A stretch of 32,121 nucleotides of DNA from an uncultured Clostridia bacterium (GCA_947589085.1 CANPZD010000011.1:1-32121); one strand, 5' to 3'; positions 15,296 to 24,522 are shown, numbered from the stretch's first letter. Notes: a model not told the origin generated them from the sequence alone. Numbers and translations are program-made.

Positions 15296-18200
15296 ATGAA
15301 GAAACTTCGCAAATTTTTCCTTGTTTTACCGATCACGGTATTTTTGGTTGCGCTCGGTCTTCTGGCCGCGGGCTGCAAGGGCGATTCCAAGGTCACGCTC
15401 AAGTTCGAATCGAACGGCGGAACGGCCTGCGAGCGGATCGTCGCCGAACCGGGAACGACGGTAGAACTTCCCGAGTCGACGAAGGAGCAATTCGCACTCG
15501 AAGGCTGGTACGACAATAAAGAGTTGGAAGGAACGGGCGTAAAGGGATCGATCACGGTTCCGGAAAAGAGCACCACGTACTACGCAAAGTGGGTTACGGG
15601 GTATCGTCTTACGCTTGATCTCGACGGAGGGACGCTCTCGGAGAGCGCGCCTTCCTTCTGGCTCGCGGAGGGCGCGAGCGTGCTCGGCGCAGTGCGGGAT
15701 CTCGCGCCGTCCAAGAGCGGGTTCACGTTCGGCGCATGGTTTGCGGACGGCGTCGAAGTCACCGGCTCGTACCGGATGCCCGCCGCGGAACTTACCATCA
15801 AGGCGCGCTATAAAGTGCAATACACGATGGAAACCTATTTGCAGAACGTCGCGCGCAACAGCTATGTCAACAATCCCGAGTTTACGGCGTACGGCAGCGA
15901 TTACGTGGGAGATACGGTATCTCCCGAGGCGCCGCTCGTGCTGCATTTCACGGCGACGGATGCCCCGGAGGGGAACGCTGCGGACGGGAAACCTTATACG
16001 CCCGTCACGACGCAAACGCTTTCCGAAGATCCGACCCAGAACATATTCAAATTCTACTATACGCGCAATTCTTACACGGTGACCTATCGGGCGAACGCGC
16101 CGCTCGGCCTTGCGTCGTCGGGCAGCGTTGCGCCGCAGAGCGTGGTATATCAAGGCTCCGTCAACACCTCGCCGAACGCGTTTTCCGTATATGGGTACCG
16201 ATTTGCGGGTTGGAGCACGCAGGCGGGCGGCGACGTCGAGTATCAGGCGGGCGCACGCATTACGGTCACGGACAACACCGATCTCTATGCGGTATGGGAT
16301 CGCGGCTATCGGGATCGTTTCGGGACCGAAGACGTGATTTTCTTCCCGCGTCTGGAACCGGGAAAGGCGATCTTGTTCCGCGGCGGCCGCGAGTTCGAAG
16401 GCGTGCGCACGGAAAATCAATTCTCTTTCGACCGTCCGGCGGGGAAACTCACGGGCATGGTATACGGCAACATGTTCTCGTACGACCGCGCGGACGTCGC
16501 CGGAAAGTATGTATTTTATAACGGAAGAGACAGTTTCCCCGGCGCCGACGAACCGGACGGGCGCTATGACGAAAAGCGTTTCGATCCGAAGATCACGTTG
16601 GAGATCGATAAGAATCTGAACGCCACGTACACCAAGGGCGATCATGTCTGCAAGGGATATCTGGAATTTGATTACGAGAACGGCGACTATGTATTCACCG
16701 GCTCCGACGAGACGTTCCGCGTACTGTTCAGCAAGAACGGCGCGCAGGCCGGCGCGAAGTATCAGAATATTTTCTCGATCGGCGGAAACGAACTCGGCAT
16801 CTACGAGGACTTCGTGATCACGAATCCCACGCTCGGCGCAGGCTTTTCGACTGGGCAGATCCTCTTCCTCGACGGCTACGGCAACGCTTCTCTCTATGTT
16901 GCGGCCTCGGGCATGGGGTATCTCCAATATGACGGATTTTACAGCATAACGGGCGAAATTTCCCAGAACGGCGTGGCGCTTTACAGAACGGAATGCTGGA
17001 TCTACGATCCGTTGGGCGCGCTCGGGGACGAACCGGGTTGGTATTTGCAGAGCTTCTACACGATGCCGCTGGCAGGCGGAGATTCCGAAGTGCATTACGA
17101 CGCGTTCATTACGGCGAACGAATTCATCGGGGAATACACGGGCGCGAACGGCGCGAAGCTCACGCTCGACGGGATCGGCTTCTTCTCGGACAGCGCGGTC
17201 TACGTGGACGGCGGCAAGACGTATGAAGGCACGTTTACCTATCTGCGCGACAATAAGAGCGGATTCGTCGTCACGATGACGACGGAGAACAAGACGTTCC
17301 GGTTCCGTTTGAATATCACCGCCTACGGAACGGGCACGTTCGAGCCTTTTACCGAGAAGGAATCCTATCACGAATATTATCTTCTGACCAACCAACTCGA
17401 CAGTCCTCTGCTCGTGATATACGATACGCCGACGGACGGAAAGTACAAGGCGGAGCTGTACGTCTCCAAAGACGACGGCATGACGTACGAATCCGAACCC
17501 GCCGCGACCGGATATTGCACCAAAGAGGGGACGGATTATGCGCGCTATACGTTCACGCGCACGACCCTTGCGGAGGGATATACCGATCTTCCCGCTAAAA
17601 TCGTGTTCTATATCACCGAGGTATTCAGCGCCGAAACGTTCCGCAGCCAAGACGTCTATTGCGCGTTCGAATACGGCAGCGAAGTGTGGTATCGGGAATA
17701 TCAGACGGACGACGGCGGCAAGATCTGGGCGAATCTGCGCGTGGGGCTGGAGGGCGTCGGCTCTCTCTACTTCACGGCGGACGGAAGAGTGATCGAAGGC
17801 AGCGCGACCGTTGAAAGAAGCGAGAATTTCGAGGGGACATATCTCGAATTCCTCTATGGCGACGCGATGGGGAATTCCACGGTGCTGCGCTTCCGGGTAA
17901 CCGAACAGGACAACGGAAAATTCCTTGCAACGCGAACGCAGGGCGAGGAAATGAGTCTGTATATTTACGTCTATTGGGAGGATGACGGCACGGCGCTGTA
18001 CGCGCAGGACCTGATCCTCGACGATGTGGTGCTCGAAGGCGCAAGCGTCGGGCACAAGGGCGCCGCGCGCTTCAACGATGCGTTCGGCGAGGGCACATGG
18101 CAGAACGCCACCTATGAGCTGATCGGCTCCACGCCGTTCGGCGACAATGTTTTCTCGCTCACGGTTGGCGGGGTTGTACGCTTCAAATTTACGATCTTCC

Positions 18201-20464
18201 TGATGGGGAACGGTTACGGCGGCTACACGCCCGTTTATTTCCGTTACAACACGCTTCCCACGGGTACGCCGATCACGGGCGCTTCCCTCGACGGCAAATA
18301 CAAGGCGGAGGGCGGCGGCGATCTCGAGCTGGACGGCTACTTCTGGGCGGCCTATACGGACGCAAAGGGCACGAATTACGCGGGAACGTATTCGCTCGAT
18401 CCGGAGGGAAAGCTGATCTACTTCACGCCTGTGACGGGCGAGGCGTTCTATATCTCCATCGACAGAGAAAACAAGACGTTTGTCGCGCTCGATGAGGCGT
18501 ACGGCGTCTATGAGCTGATCGACGCGAATTACAATCCCATCAACAATGCGGTCATTACGTTCGACGGAAAGGGGCACGTCTCCATTGCGTTCCAGGGCGA
18601 CGTCACGCGAACGGGCGAATACACGCTGCTCGACGCGGCGAAGCAGGAATATATCGTCCATGCCAACTTCGGCGATCAGTACGGCCTTGCCGATTGGCAC
18701 GTCATGCTTTTCAACGGCGCCTTGGCCAACGGCTGCATGGTATTCGACGAGAAACGCAGCGGAACGTTTATCAACGATAATTGGGACGTTCTCTCGCTCG
18801 ACGGTTTCGGCAACGGCTCGCTGTATTCCGCCGACGGTTCGCTTGCGGGAAGCGGATTATACACGATCGCTTCGGAGGAGAGGGGATTCATTATCTTCTC
18901 GTTCGATGATTATTCGACGGAGGCGCTTCTCGTCATGGACAGCGCGAAGCACACGTTCGAGATCCTCGATTTCACCAAATTCGGCAATCTGTATCTTTCA
19001 AACGAGATGGATTATCTTGCGCTCTGCGATAACGGCATCATTCGCATCGGCCGGCTTGCGGGATACTATTTCTATACGTCGGAAGCGATCTATGCGTTCG
19101 TTACCGACTATGAGACGAATTACAAGTGGGTAGAGCTTCCCTTGCCCGTTGCGGGTTCCTCCACATATACCTACAACCAAAAGACGTATTATCTCTGGGA
19201 CGGGAAAGCGGTCACGGTGGACGGCAAGATCGAATTTTACGATAAAGACGGAAAGGCGCAGCAGGTCGGTTCGCTGGACGCGACGTTCACGTTCACGCCC
19301 ACGGTCGGCGGGAATTTCAACCTCCCGGCCCGGTTTACGGTAAAGGACGGCGATCATCACGGCGATTACGACGGATTCCTGTTCAATATCTACAGCGGCG
19401 GAAAGCTCAATCCCCGCGTGACGTACGAAGGCGTGGATTATTATATCACGTTCGACTACAAGGGAACGGCCGCAGGGAGCAGTTTCACCGTACGCGCCGG
19501 CTATGTCGAAACGCCCATGCAGGATTATTATGCCGGCTGGCGCGACGACGACGGCGGACATCACGGCGGACTTATCACGCGGGAGCGCAACGGCTTCGGT
19601 CCCATCGATCTTGCGGGCGCGACATACAGCGGCAAATTCCTGTATCATAACGAGGCAACGCCCGGAGCTGCCGCAATGCCGTGGACCTTTACGAATGTAT
19701 CCGTTTCGGATATTGCCGTGATCGGCTATCGCGTCGGATTGGGGAACTGCTATGAGATCGTGTTCGAGCACGAGAGCAAGAAATATGCGATCGATTTCTA
19801 TGAGGCGACCTCCGAGGATCGCGGCCCCGTGTATGTTCTGCAAGGCTTCTATGAATACGATGAATTTACCCTCACGGATTACACGGTCAAAGTGAAATAT
19901 CTCTATATTGCGACCACGCCGAACTCGCCCGGTTACGGCGACGACGATATGGTCGGAAGGCCTTGCGCGGTCACGCTCATTCCGACGGCGACGCAGAAGG
20001 CGATCGTCAACGGCGACAGCGGCATCTCGATCAACCGCGACGTCTGGTTCTGGGAGTTTAAGGGAATCAGCGATAAAGGCACTGCCATTGCAGGCCCCGC
20101 CTATCTCGTCAAGTTCACTTACGACGATGTAGACGGCAAGAAGGTGAAATCCGTTGAAGTCAATCAGTATACGCTCAAACAGGCAAGCCCTTCCGGCTAT
20201 ATGATCAACTACCTTGTCGATGAGAACAACAACGTGGTAGACATTCTTATGGTCGCATATCAGGAGAACCAAGGCCACTATTGGCTCAGCAATACGCACG
20301 ATCTCGAGCACGAAGAAGGGTCGGAGACGTGGACGTTCTACGGCACGGAGGGCGAAGCGAGTATGGAGCAGAAATACATTCTGCAATTCGTCCCTGAAAA
20401 AGACGATGCAGGCAAGATCATAGGATACACTGTTTCGATCAAGATCGACGAAGCGGGATCATAA
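15296..20464 (+). CDS. Giant InlB-repeat surface lipoprotein, 1722 aa
   Basis: A very large predicted lipoprotein (lipobox LLAAGC near residues 22-27). InlB B-repeat (Flg_new/Listeria-Bacteroides type) domains follow. The first runs from about residue 30, with VTLKFESNGGT and ends TTYYAKW. The second starts YRLTLDLDGGTLSE, and another near residue 255 starts YTVTYRANAPLGL and ends TDLYAVWD. From about residue 350 to the end there are many repeats of 60-120 residues with patterns like LTLDGIGFFSDSAVY, LELDGYFWAAYTDAKG, LSLDGFGNGSLYSADG and GKYKAE, each a short beta meander around an LDGxG core. No LPXTG motif, transmembrane anchor or enzymatic motif is visible. The start ATG is preceded by GGAGG at 15288-15292. 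InlB repeats are known from surface and adhesion proteins; the ligand is unknown. Confidence 0.9.
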   Translation: MKKLRKFFLVLPITVFLVALGLLAAGCKGDSKVTLKFESNGGTACERIVAEPGTTVELPESTKEQFALEGWYDNKELEGTGVKGSITVPEKSTTYYAKWVTGYRLTLDLDGGTLSESAPSFWLAEGASVLGAVRDLAPSKSGFTFGAWFADGVEVTGSYRMPAAELTIKARYKVQYTMETYLQNVARNSYVNNPEFTAYGSDYVGDTVSPEAPLVLHFTATDAPEGNAADGKPYTPVTTQTLSEDPTQNIFKFYYTRNSYTVTYRANAPLGLASSGSVAPQSVVYQGSVNTSPNAFSVYGYRFAGWSTQAGGDVEYQAGARITVTDNTDLYAVWDRGYRDRFGTEDVIFFPRLEPGKAILFRGGREFEGVRTENQFSFDRPAGKLTGMVYGNMFSYDRADVAGKYVFYNGRDSFPGADEPDGRYDEKRFDPKITLEIDKNLNATYTKGDHVCKGYLEFDYENGDYVFTGSDETFRVLFSKNGAQAGAKYQNIFSIGGNELGIYEDFVITNPTLGAGFSTGQILFLDGYGNASLYVAASGMGYLQYDGFYSITGEISQNGVALYRTECWIYDPLGALGDEPGWYLQSFYTMPLAGGDSEVHYDAFITANEFIGEYTGANGAKLTLDGIGFFSDSAVYVDGGKTYEGTFTYLRDNKSGFVVTMTTENKTFRFRLNITAYGTGTFEPFTEKESYHEYYLLTNQLDSPLLVIYDTPTDGKYKAELYVSKDDGMTYESEPAATGYCTKEGTDYARYTFTRTTLAEGYTDLPAKIVFYITEVFSAETFRSQDVYCAFEYGSEVWYREYQTDDGGKIWANLRVGLEGVGSLYFTADGRVIEGSATVERSENFEGTYLEFLYGDAMGNSTVLRFRVTEQDNGKFLATRTQGEEMSLYIYVYWEDDGTALYAQDLILDDVVLEGASVGHKGAARFNDAFGEGTWQNATYELIGSTPFGDNVFSLTVGGVVRFKFTIFLMGNGYGGYTPVYFRYNTLPTGTPITGASLDGKYKAEGGGDLELDGYFWAAYTDAKGTNYAGTYSLDPEGKLIYFTPVTGEAFYISIDRENKTFVALDEAYGVYELIDANYNPINNAVITFDGKGHVSIAFQGDVTRTGEYTLLDAAKQEYIVHANFGDQYGLADWHVMLFNGALANGCMVFDEKRSGTFINDNWDVLSLDGFGNGSLYSADGSLAGSGLYTIASEERGFIIFSFDDYSTEALLVMDSAKHTFEILDFTKFGNLYLSNEMDYLALCDNGIIRIGRLAGYYFYTSEAIYAFVTDYETNYKWVELPLPVAGSSTYTYNQKTYYLWDGKAVTVDGKIEFYDKDGKAQQVGSLDATFTFTPTVGGNFNLPARFTVKDGDHHGDYDGFLFNIYSGGKLNPRVTYEGVDYYITFDYKGTAAGSSFTVRAGYVETPMQDYYAGWRDDDGGHHGGLITRERNGFGPIDLAGATYSGKFLYHNEATPGAAAMPWTFTNVSVSDIAVIGYRVGLGNCYEIVFEHESKKYAIDFYEATSEDRGPVYVLQGFYEYDEFTLTDYTVKVKYLYIATTPNSPGYGDDDMVGRPCAVTLIPTATQKAIVNGDSGISINRDVWFWEFKGISDKGTAIAGPAYLVKFTYDDVDGKKVKSVEVNQYTLKQASPSGYMINYLVDENNNVVDILMVAYQENQGHYWLSNTHDLEHEEGSETWTFYGTEGEASMEQKYILQFVPEKDDAGKIIGYTVSIKIDEAGS

Positions 20465-20474
20465 GGAACAAAAC

Positions 20475-20512
20475 ATGCGCCCCCGCGGAGAACCGCAGGG
20501 GCGCATATTCTA
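20475..20512 (+). terminator. Terminator-like hairpin after the giant lipoprotein
   Basis: ATGCGCCCCCGCGG pairs with CCGCAGGGGCGCAT (20475-20488 with 20493-20506) with one mismatch and an AGAA loop, followed by ATTCTA. The T tract is weak. The sequence style (GCGCCC...GAGAA...GGGCGC) is close to the hairpins at 6012 and in the repeats at 6058, 6427 and 6616. Confidence 0.6.
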
Positions 20513-20526
20513 TGAGGGGAGAAAAA

Positions 20527-21219
20527 ATGTACCGATACGAAACGCACTGTCATACCCGGCGGACGAGCGCATGTTCGCAGCTTAGCGCGGAGGAGATCGT
20601 CTCGCTGTACGTTGAGAACGGTTATGCGGGCGTATTTATCACCGATCATTTTCTGAACGGCAATACCACCGTGAACGCGGCGATCCCGAACGCTTCCTAT
20701 CGGGAAAAGATCCGCGAATTCCGCAAGGGATATCTGGAAGTCAAGGAGTGCGCGGGGGATAAGCTGCAAGTGTTCTTCGGGTTGGAATTTTCCGACCGCG
20801 GCACGGATATTCTGCTTTACGGATGGAATGAGCGGGAACTCGAGGATCAGGAGTGCATTCTCGGCATGGAACTCGGCGACCTCTGCCGCTATTGCGCGGG
20901 GCGCGGGATCCTCACGGTCCATGCGCATCCGTTCCGCAACGCGGAGCGGGCGGAGGGGTTCCGCATGTGTCCGCAGGCGGAGGGCGTGGAAGTGTGCAAC
21001 GCCGCGCGTTCGCCGCTTTCCAACCGCCTTGCCGAGACGTACGCGGCCGGCTGCGGTAAACTTCGGCTGGGCGGCTCGGATACGCATGCTTTTTCCCAAG
21101 CGATGCTTTCCGGGGTCTGTTTCAGGGAGCCGATCTCCTCCGAACGCGATTTCGCGGAACGGATGCGAAAGGGCGAGGGGACCGTGTTTCGCAAGCAAAA
21201 TAAATGCGCGGGCCTGTGA
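20527..21219 (+). CDS. PHP-domain metal-dependent phosphoesterase
   Basis: A 230-residue cytoplasmic PHP-family hydrolase. The metal-binding motifs are in order: HCHT near the N-terminus (residues 8-11), ITDH (about 43-46), GLEFS (about 86-90), HAHPF (about 138-142) and GSDTH near residue 183. PHP enzymes hydrolyse phosphoesters (for example histidinol phosphate, nucleotides or trehalose phosphate), but the exact substrate cannot be told. The start ATG 20527 is preceded by GAGGGGAG (20514-20521); the in-frame ATG at 20512 contains that site and is rejected. No clear promoter is seen in the 62-base gap after the giant lipoprotein, so it may be read through the weak hairpin there. Confidence 0.88.
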   Translation: MYRYETHCHTRRTSACSQLSAEEIVSLYVENGYAGVFITDHFLNGNTTVNAAIPNASYREKIREFRKGYLEVKECAGDKLQVFFGLEFSDRGTDILLYGWNERELEDQECILGMELGDLCRYCAGRGILTVHAHPFRNAERAEGFRMCPQAEGVEVCNAARSPLSNRLAETYAAGCGKLRLGGSDTHAFSQAMLSGVCFREPISSERDFAERMRKGEGTVFRKQNKCAGL

Positions 21220-21251
21220 TAGAATGCAGGCAAATCGGAGAAACTGACGGT

Positions 21252-22121
21252 ATGGGAAAAGTTTACGACGTGGCGATCGTGGGCGGCGGGATCGCAGGCT
21301 ATACTGCGGCGCTCACCGCGAAACATCTGCTGCTCGACTACATCTGGCTGGGAGAAAGTTTGTTCGGCGGCAAGCTCCGCGCGGCCGAGACGGTCACGAA
21401 TTTCCCCGCGATCGCGGGCGCGGGCGCCGACTTTGTCGAAGCGCTCGAGAGGCAGCAAACGCGCGAAGGCGTGCATTTTACGAAGGCGCGGATCGACGGG
21501 ATCTATGCTTCCGGCGGGAAATTTCTGCTCACATCCGGCGCGGAAACGTTCGAGAGCCGGAGCGCGATCCTTGCGACGGGGCTGGAAGTCAAGGGACGTC
21601 TGAAAGGCGAAAACGAATTTCTGGGCCGCGGCGTGAGTTATTGCGCGGTCTGCGACGGTGCGCTTTACAGAGGCAAAAGGATCGCCGCCGTGCTTTCTTC
21701 GGCCGCGTTTGAGGAAGAGGCGGAGTATCTCGCGCGTTTCGCCGAGAAAGTGTACTGTTATTGTTTATATCCCGGAAACAACTTGCACGGAGAGCGCGTC
21801 GAAGTGTGCAGCGGGATCCCGCTCGCCGTCGAGGGAACGGATCGCGTAAATCGGCTGATTACGAGCGAGGGCGCCGTTCCCGTTTCGGGCGTATTTCTTC
21901 TGAAAGAATGCGCGCCTCCGCAGGCGCTCGTCGGGGGACTTCACACGGACGGAACGCACGTTTCGGTCAACCGCGACCTCTCCACGAATCTGCCGGGACT
22001 GTTTGCCGCGGGCGACGTGACGGGACGGCCGTATCAGTACGCCAAGGCGGCGGGGGAAGGCTGCGTCGCCGCGCACTCCGCGCGGGCGTTTCTGCGTCAG
22101 ACGCATGAAAAAAGCGATTGA
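21252..22121 (+). CDS. Thioredoxin-reductase-like flavoprotein lacking NADPH motifs
   Basis: A 289-residue FAD protein of the low-molecular-weight thioredoxin reductase family. The N-terminal FAD motif is intact (VAIVGGGIAGYTAAL), the redox-active pair is CAVC at 131-134, and the C-terminal FAD motif reads LPGLFAAGDVTG. In the inserted domain, where ordinary enzymes have GGGDSA and HRR for NADPH, this protein reads AVLSSAAFEEEAEYLARF and then VYCYCLYPG, so both NADPH motifs are lost. That pattern is known from ferredoxin-dependent flavin thioredoxin reductases of Clostridium and related NADPH-independent enzymes, so ferredoxin may be the electron donor; this is inference. The start at 21252 fits the family length, with GGAG 11 bases upstream; upstream in-frame starts at 21204 and 21216 have no ribosome binding site. 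No thioredoxin gene is adjacent. Confidence 0.8.
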   Translation: MGKVYDVAIVGGGIAGYTAALTAKHLLLDYIWLGESLFGGKLRAAETVTNFPAIAGAGADFVEALERQQTREGVHFTKARIDGIYASGGKFLLTSGAETFESRSAILATGLEVKGRLKGENEFLGRGVSYCAVCDGALYRGKRIAAVLSSAAFEEEAEYLARFAEKVYCYCLYPGNNLHGERVEVCSGIPLAVEGTDRVNRLITSEGAVPVSGVFLLKECAPPQALVGGLHTDGTHVSVNRDLSTNLPGLFAAGDVTGRPYQYAKAAGEGCVAAHSARAFLRQTHEKSD

Positions 22122-22125
22122 TTCG

Positions 22126-22149
22126 CAAGAATTCCCTATAAAATTCTTG
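22126..22149. terminator. Possible weak terminator or operator dyad
   Basis: CAAGAATT and AATTCTTG (22126-22133 and 22142-22149) form an inverted repeat just after the flavoprotein stop. It overlaps the -35 box of the following promoter, so it could be a weak terminator or a regulator site. Confidence 0.4.
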
Positions 22150-22175
22150 TAATTTCACGAAAGGAATAGTATAAT
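22147..22175 (+). promoter_or_regulatory. Predicted sigma-A promoter of the CNNM/CBS operon
   Basis: TTGTAA (22147-22152), 17 bases, exact TATAAT (22170-22175). Confidence 0.8.
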
Positions 22176-22216
22176 AAAAATGCAGCGGTAAACCCGCAAC
22201 GGAGGTTTTTGTTCGC

Positions 22217-23284
22217 ATGGACGGCGGCGACATAGGTCTATTGGTCGCATTATTGGTTCTTATCGTACTTTCCGGTTTTTTTTCCGCCACGGAGACGGCA
22301 TATACGAGTTTCAGCACGGTGAGGATGCGGCGTTTTGCGCAGAAGCGTAAGGCGGCGCGCGTCGCGCTCTCGCTCAGCGAGGACTACAATAAAGTTCTTA
22401 CGACGCTGCTCATCGGCAACAATATCGTGAATATCGCGGCCGCAACGATTGCGACCGTGCTTTTTACAAAACTCATGGGAAGTGATCTCGGCCCCACGCT
22501 CTCCACGGTCGTGCTTACGGTGGCCATTCTGATCTTCGGCGAGATCACGCCGAAATCTCTCGCCAAAGAGGCGCCCGAGCGATTCGCATGCTTTTTCGCC
22601 TATCCGCTGCTCGTTTGCAGTTACATTTGTCTGCCCTTCAATTACCTGTTCTCGTGGTGGAAGAAATTTATTTTTCTGGTTTTCGGCCTCAATAAAAAGA
22701 AGAAAAAATTCACCGAAGAAGAATTCAAAATGCTGGTTTCCGACGTTCGGGAAGAGGGTGTGCTCAACGAGACGGAACACGATCTCATCACCAAAACGCT
22801 CCGTTACGACGAATTGCACGTCGGCTCCTGCATGATCCCGCTCGACCGCGTGATCATGGCGGAGATCCGCGATGATTCGCATCTCATCTATAAAATTTTC
22901 CGAGAAACGAATTTTTCCCGCCTGCCCATCTACAAGGGAACGCGGCAGAACATCATCGGGATCCTGTACCGCGCGGACTTCTATGAAAATCTGCTCGCGG
23001 GCAGAAGGGACTTCGGAAACATCGTGCGGCCGATCTCCTATACCCAGACGGACGAAAAGCTTTCCGACCTCATGAAGTGGATGCAGTCCCGCCGTGAGCA
23101 TATGGTGATGGTCGGCTCGGAAGGAAATGCGCTGGGACTTATTACGCGCGAGGACATCATCGAAGAACTTTTGGGCGATCTGGACGATAAATACGATCTT
23201 ACGCCGGTCACATCGCCCCTGCAACCCTTTATCCCGGAGCCGGAACCCGCCGATCCGGAGACGGTAGACGAGACGGAAGAATAA
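22217..23284 (+). CDS. CNNM/CorC-family membrane protein with CBS pair
   Basis: A 355-residue membrane protein of the hemolysin C/CorC (CNNM) family. Residues 1-150 are the DUF21 membrane domain, with FFSATETAYTS after the first span, LLIGNNIVNI and FGEITPKSLAKE as family motifs. A basic linker with a lysine run precedes two CBS motifs (about residues 200-320), with phrases VGSCMIPLDRVIM, RLPIYKGTRQNIIG and HMVMVGSEGNALGLITREDI. Family members are implicated in divalent cation (magnesium) export or homeostasis. The usual C-terminal CorC_HlyC domain is missing: the protein ends in an acidic proline-rich tail after the CBS pair. GGAGG (22201-22205) lies 11 bases before the ATG. The stop is 3 bases before the methyltransferase gene, so the two form an operon. 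Confidence 0.9.
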   Translation: MDGGDIGLLVALLVLIVLSGFFSATETAYTSFSTVRMRRFAQKRKAARVALSLSEDYNKVLTTLLIGNNIVNIAAATIATVLFTKLMGSDLGPTLSTVVLTVAILIFGEITPKSLAKEAPERFACFFAYPLLVCSYICLPFNYLFSWWKKFIFLVFGLNKKKKKFTEEEFKMLVSDVREEGVLNETEHDLITKTLRYDELHVGSCMIPLDRVIMAEIRDDSHLIYKIFRETNFSRLPIYKGTRQNIIGILYRADFYENLLAGRRDFGNIVRPISYTQTDEKLSDLMKWMQSRREHMVMVGSEGNALGLITREDIIEELLGDLDDKYDLTPVTSPLQPFIPEPEPADPETVDETEE

Positions 23285-23287
23285 GGT

Positions 23288-24409
23288 ATGGAGATCCTCA
23301 TTCCCGTCGCCGCCGGGATCGAGGCGGCGGCCAAACGTGAAATCGAACGCCTCGGTTACGGACATGCCCCCGCCGTAAGAGGTCGCATTGCTTTGCGCGG
23401 CGGTTGGGAAGAGATCGCGCGGCTCAATGTTTGTTTGCGCGCGGGAGAGCGCGTGCTTCTTCTCGTCGGAACATTTTATGCGGATACGTTCGACGCGCTC
23501 TTCGAGGGCGTTTACGCCCTCCCGTGGGAAGAATTTTTTACGCCGCACGTCAATATCCGGATCGACGGCAAGAGCTATCGGAGCAAGCTTGCCGCGCTGA
23601 AAGCTTCGGGTGGGGTCGTAAAAAAGGCCATTTTGACCCGTCTCAAAGAAAAACTCCGCGCGCGTTCTTTCGACGAGCGGGGGGAACGGGCGATCGTGGG
23701 ATTTTCCGTCTATGAAAACGTCGTGCAGATCACGCTCGACACGTCCGGAGAGGGACTTCACAAGCGCGGCTACCGCGTTCTGACGGGGGAGGCGCCCCTT
23801 CGGGAAACCACGGCCGCCGCGATCGTCGAGGATTCTTTCTATCGGCGCGACAAGCCGTTTGCCGATCCCTTCTGCGGCAGCGGAACGATCCCCATAGAGG
23901 CCGTGCTGTATGCGCGGAACATTGCGCCGGGCAAGGCGCGCAATTTTGACTTTACGGCATGGAAATGCGTGCCCGCGGGCGTTTTGGACCGCGTGAAACG
24001 GGCGGCGCGGGAGGAGGAATACGGCGGAGAGATCGCGCCCGTTTTTGCTTCCGATCTGTCGCCGGAGGCAATTTCGGCAGCCAAACAGCATGCGGCGCGC
24101 GCGGGCGTGGAAAAAGATATCCGTTTCCGCGTTGCGGATATGCGGGATTTTACGGCAAACGAGCGTTTCGGCGTTCTCATCTCCAACCCGCCTTACGGGG
24201 CGCGCCTGAAAGGAGATCTCGCCTCCCTGTACCGCGATTTCGCGCAGATGTTCCGGCGCCTTCCCGATTGGAGCGCGTATTTTATTTCCGCCTATGAGGG
24301 AGCGGAACGCGCCTTCGGCAGGGCGGATAAGCGCAGGATCCTTTTTAATGCCGATCTGAAATGCAGTCTGCTTGCCTATTTTGGGAAAAAACCCGGAGCG
24401 AAGCAATGA
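23288..24409 (+). CDS. THUMP-domain class I RNA methyltransferase (YpsC/RlmL-N-like)
   Basis: A 373-residue protein related to B. subtilis YpsC and the N-terminal half of E. coli RlmL, which methylate 23S rRNA guanine N2. Residues of about 1-155 contain the ferredoxin-like/THUMP RNA-binding part (it begins with ILIPVAAGIEAAAKREI). The link GLHKRGYRVLTGEAPLRETTAAAI leads into the UPF0020 methyltransferase domain, with SAM motif FADPFCGSGTIPIEA near residues 195-210 and catalytic SNPPYG near residue 300. Length matches the single-domain family. It follows the CNNM/CBS gene by 3 bases and is probably translated from the GGAAG/AAGG at that gene's end. A clear terminator follows. Confidence 0.92.
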   Translation: MEILIPVAAGIEAAAKREIERLGYGHAPAVRGRIALRGGWEEIARLNVCLRAGERVLLLVGTFYADTFDALFEGVYALPWEEFFTPHVNIRIDGKSYRSKLAALKASGGVVKKAILTRLKEKLRARSFDERGERAIVGFSVYENVVQITLDTSGEGLHKRGYRVLTGEAPLRETTAAAIVEDSFYRRDKPFADPFCGSGTIPIEAVLYARNIAPGKARNFDFTAWKCVPAGVLDRVKRAAREEEYGGEIAPVFASDLSPEAISAAKQHAARAGVEKDIRFRVADMRDFTANERFGVLISNPPYGARLKGDLASLYRDFAQMFRRLPDWSAYFISAYEGAERAFGRADKRRILFNADLKCSLLAYFGKKPGAKQ

Positions 24410-24411
24410 TT

Positions 24412-24437
24412 TCTCCCCGTGTAACGGGGAGATTTTT
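24412..24437 (+). terminator. Rho-independent terminator
   Basis: A perfect 9-bp stem TCTCCCCGT/ACGGGGAGA (24412-24420 with 24424-24432), GTA loop, followed by TTTTTC. It is 2 bases after the methyltransferase stop. Confidence 0.93.
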
Positions 24438-24468
24438 CTGCGGAGGGGCATGACACGGCGCAATTTTG

Positions 24469-24497
24469 TTGACATAACTTATCAAAAAAGTTATAAT
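24469..24497 (+). promoter_or_regulatory. Consensus promoter with embedded MarR-type dyad
   Basis: Exact TTGACA (24469-24474), 17 bases, exact TATAAT (24492-24497). An inverted repeat ATAACTT-N7-AAGTTAT (24474-24480 and 24488-24494) fills the spacer and touches both boxes. The first gene downstream encodes a MarR-type repressor, so autorepression by blocking RNA polymerase is the natural reading; the binding itself is inferred. Confidence 0.85.
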
Positions 24498-24522
24498 ACG
24501 AAGAAATCACACAGAAGCGGGG

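Noticed and set aside
15326-18700. A very long open frame (1124 codons) on the minus strand
   Set aside because: It is antisense to the InlB-repeat lipoprotein, arginine/valine-rich without domain character, and has no ribosome binding site. It is a by-product of the GC-rich codon pattern of the real gene.
22250-24475. 741-codon minus-strand frame over three genes
   Set aside because: It covers two well-recognised plus-strand genes (CNNM/CBS and methyltransferase) and a terminator; its sequence has no recognisable domain.
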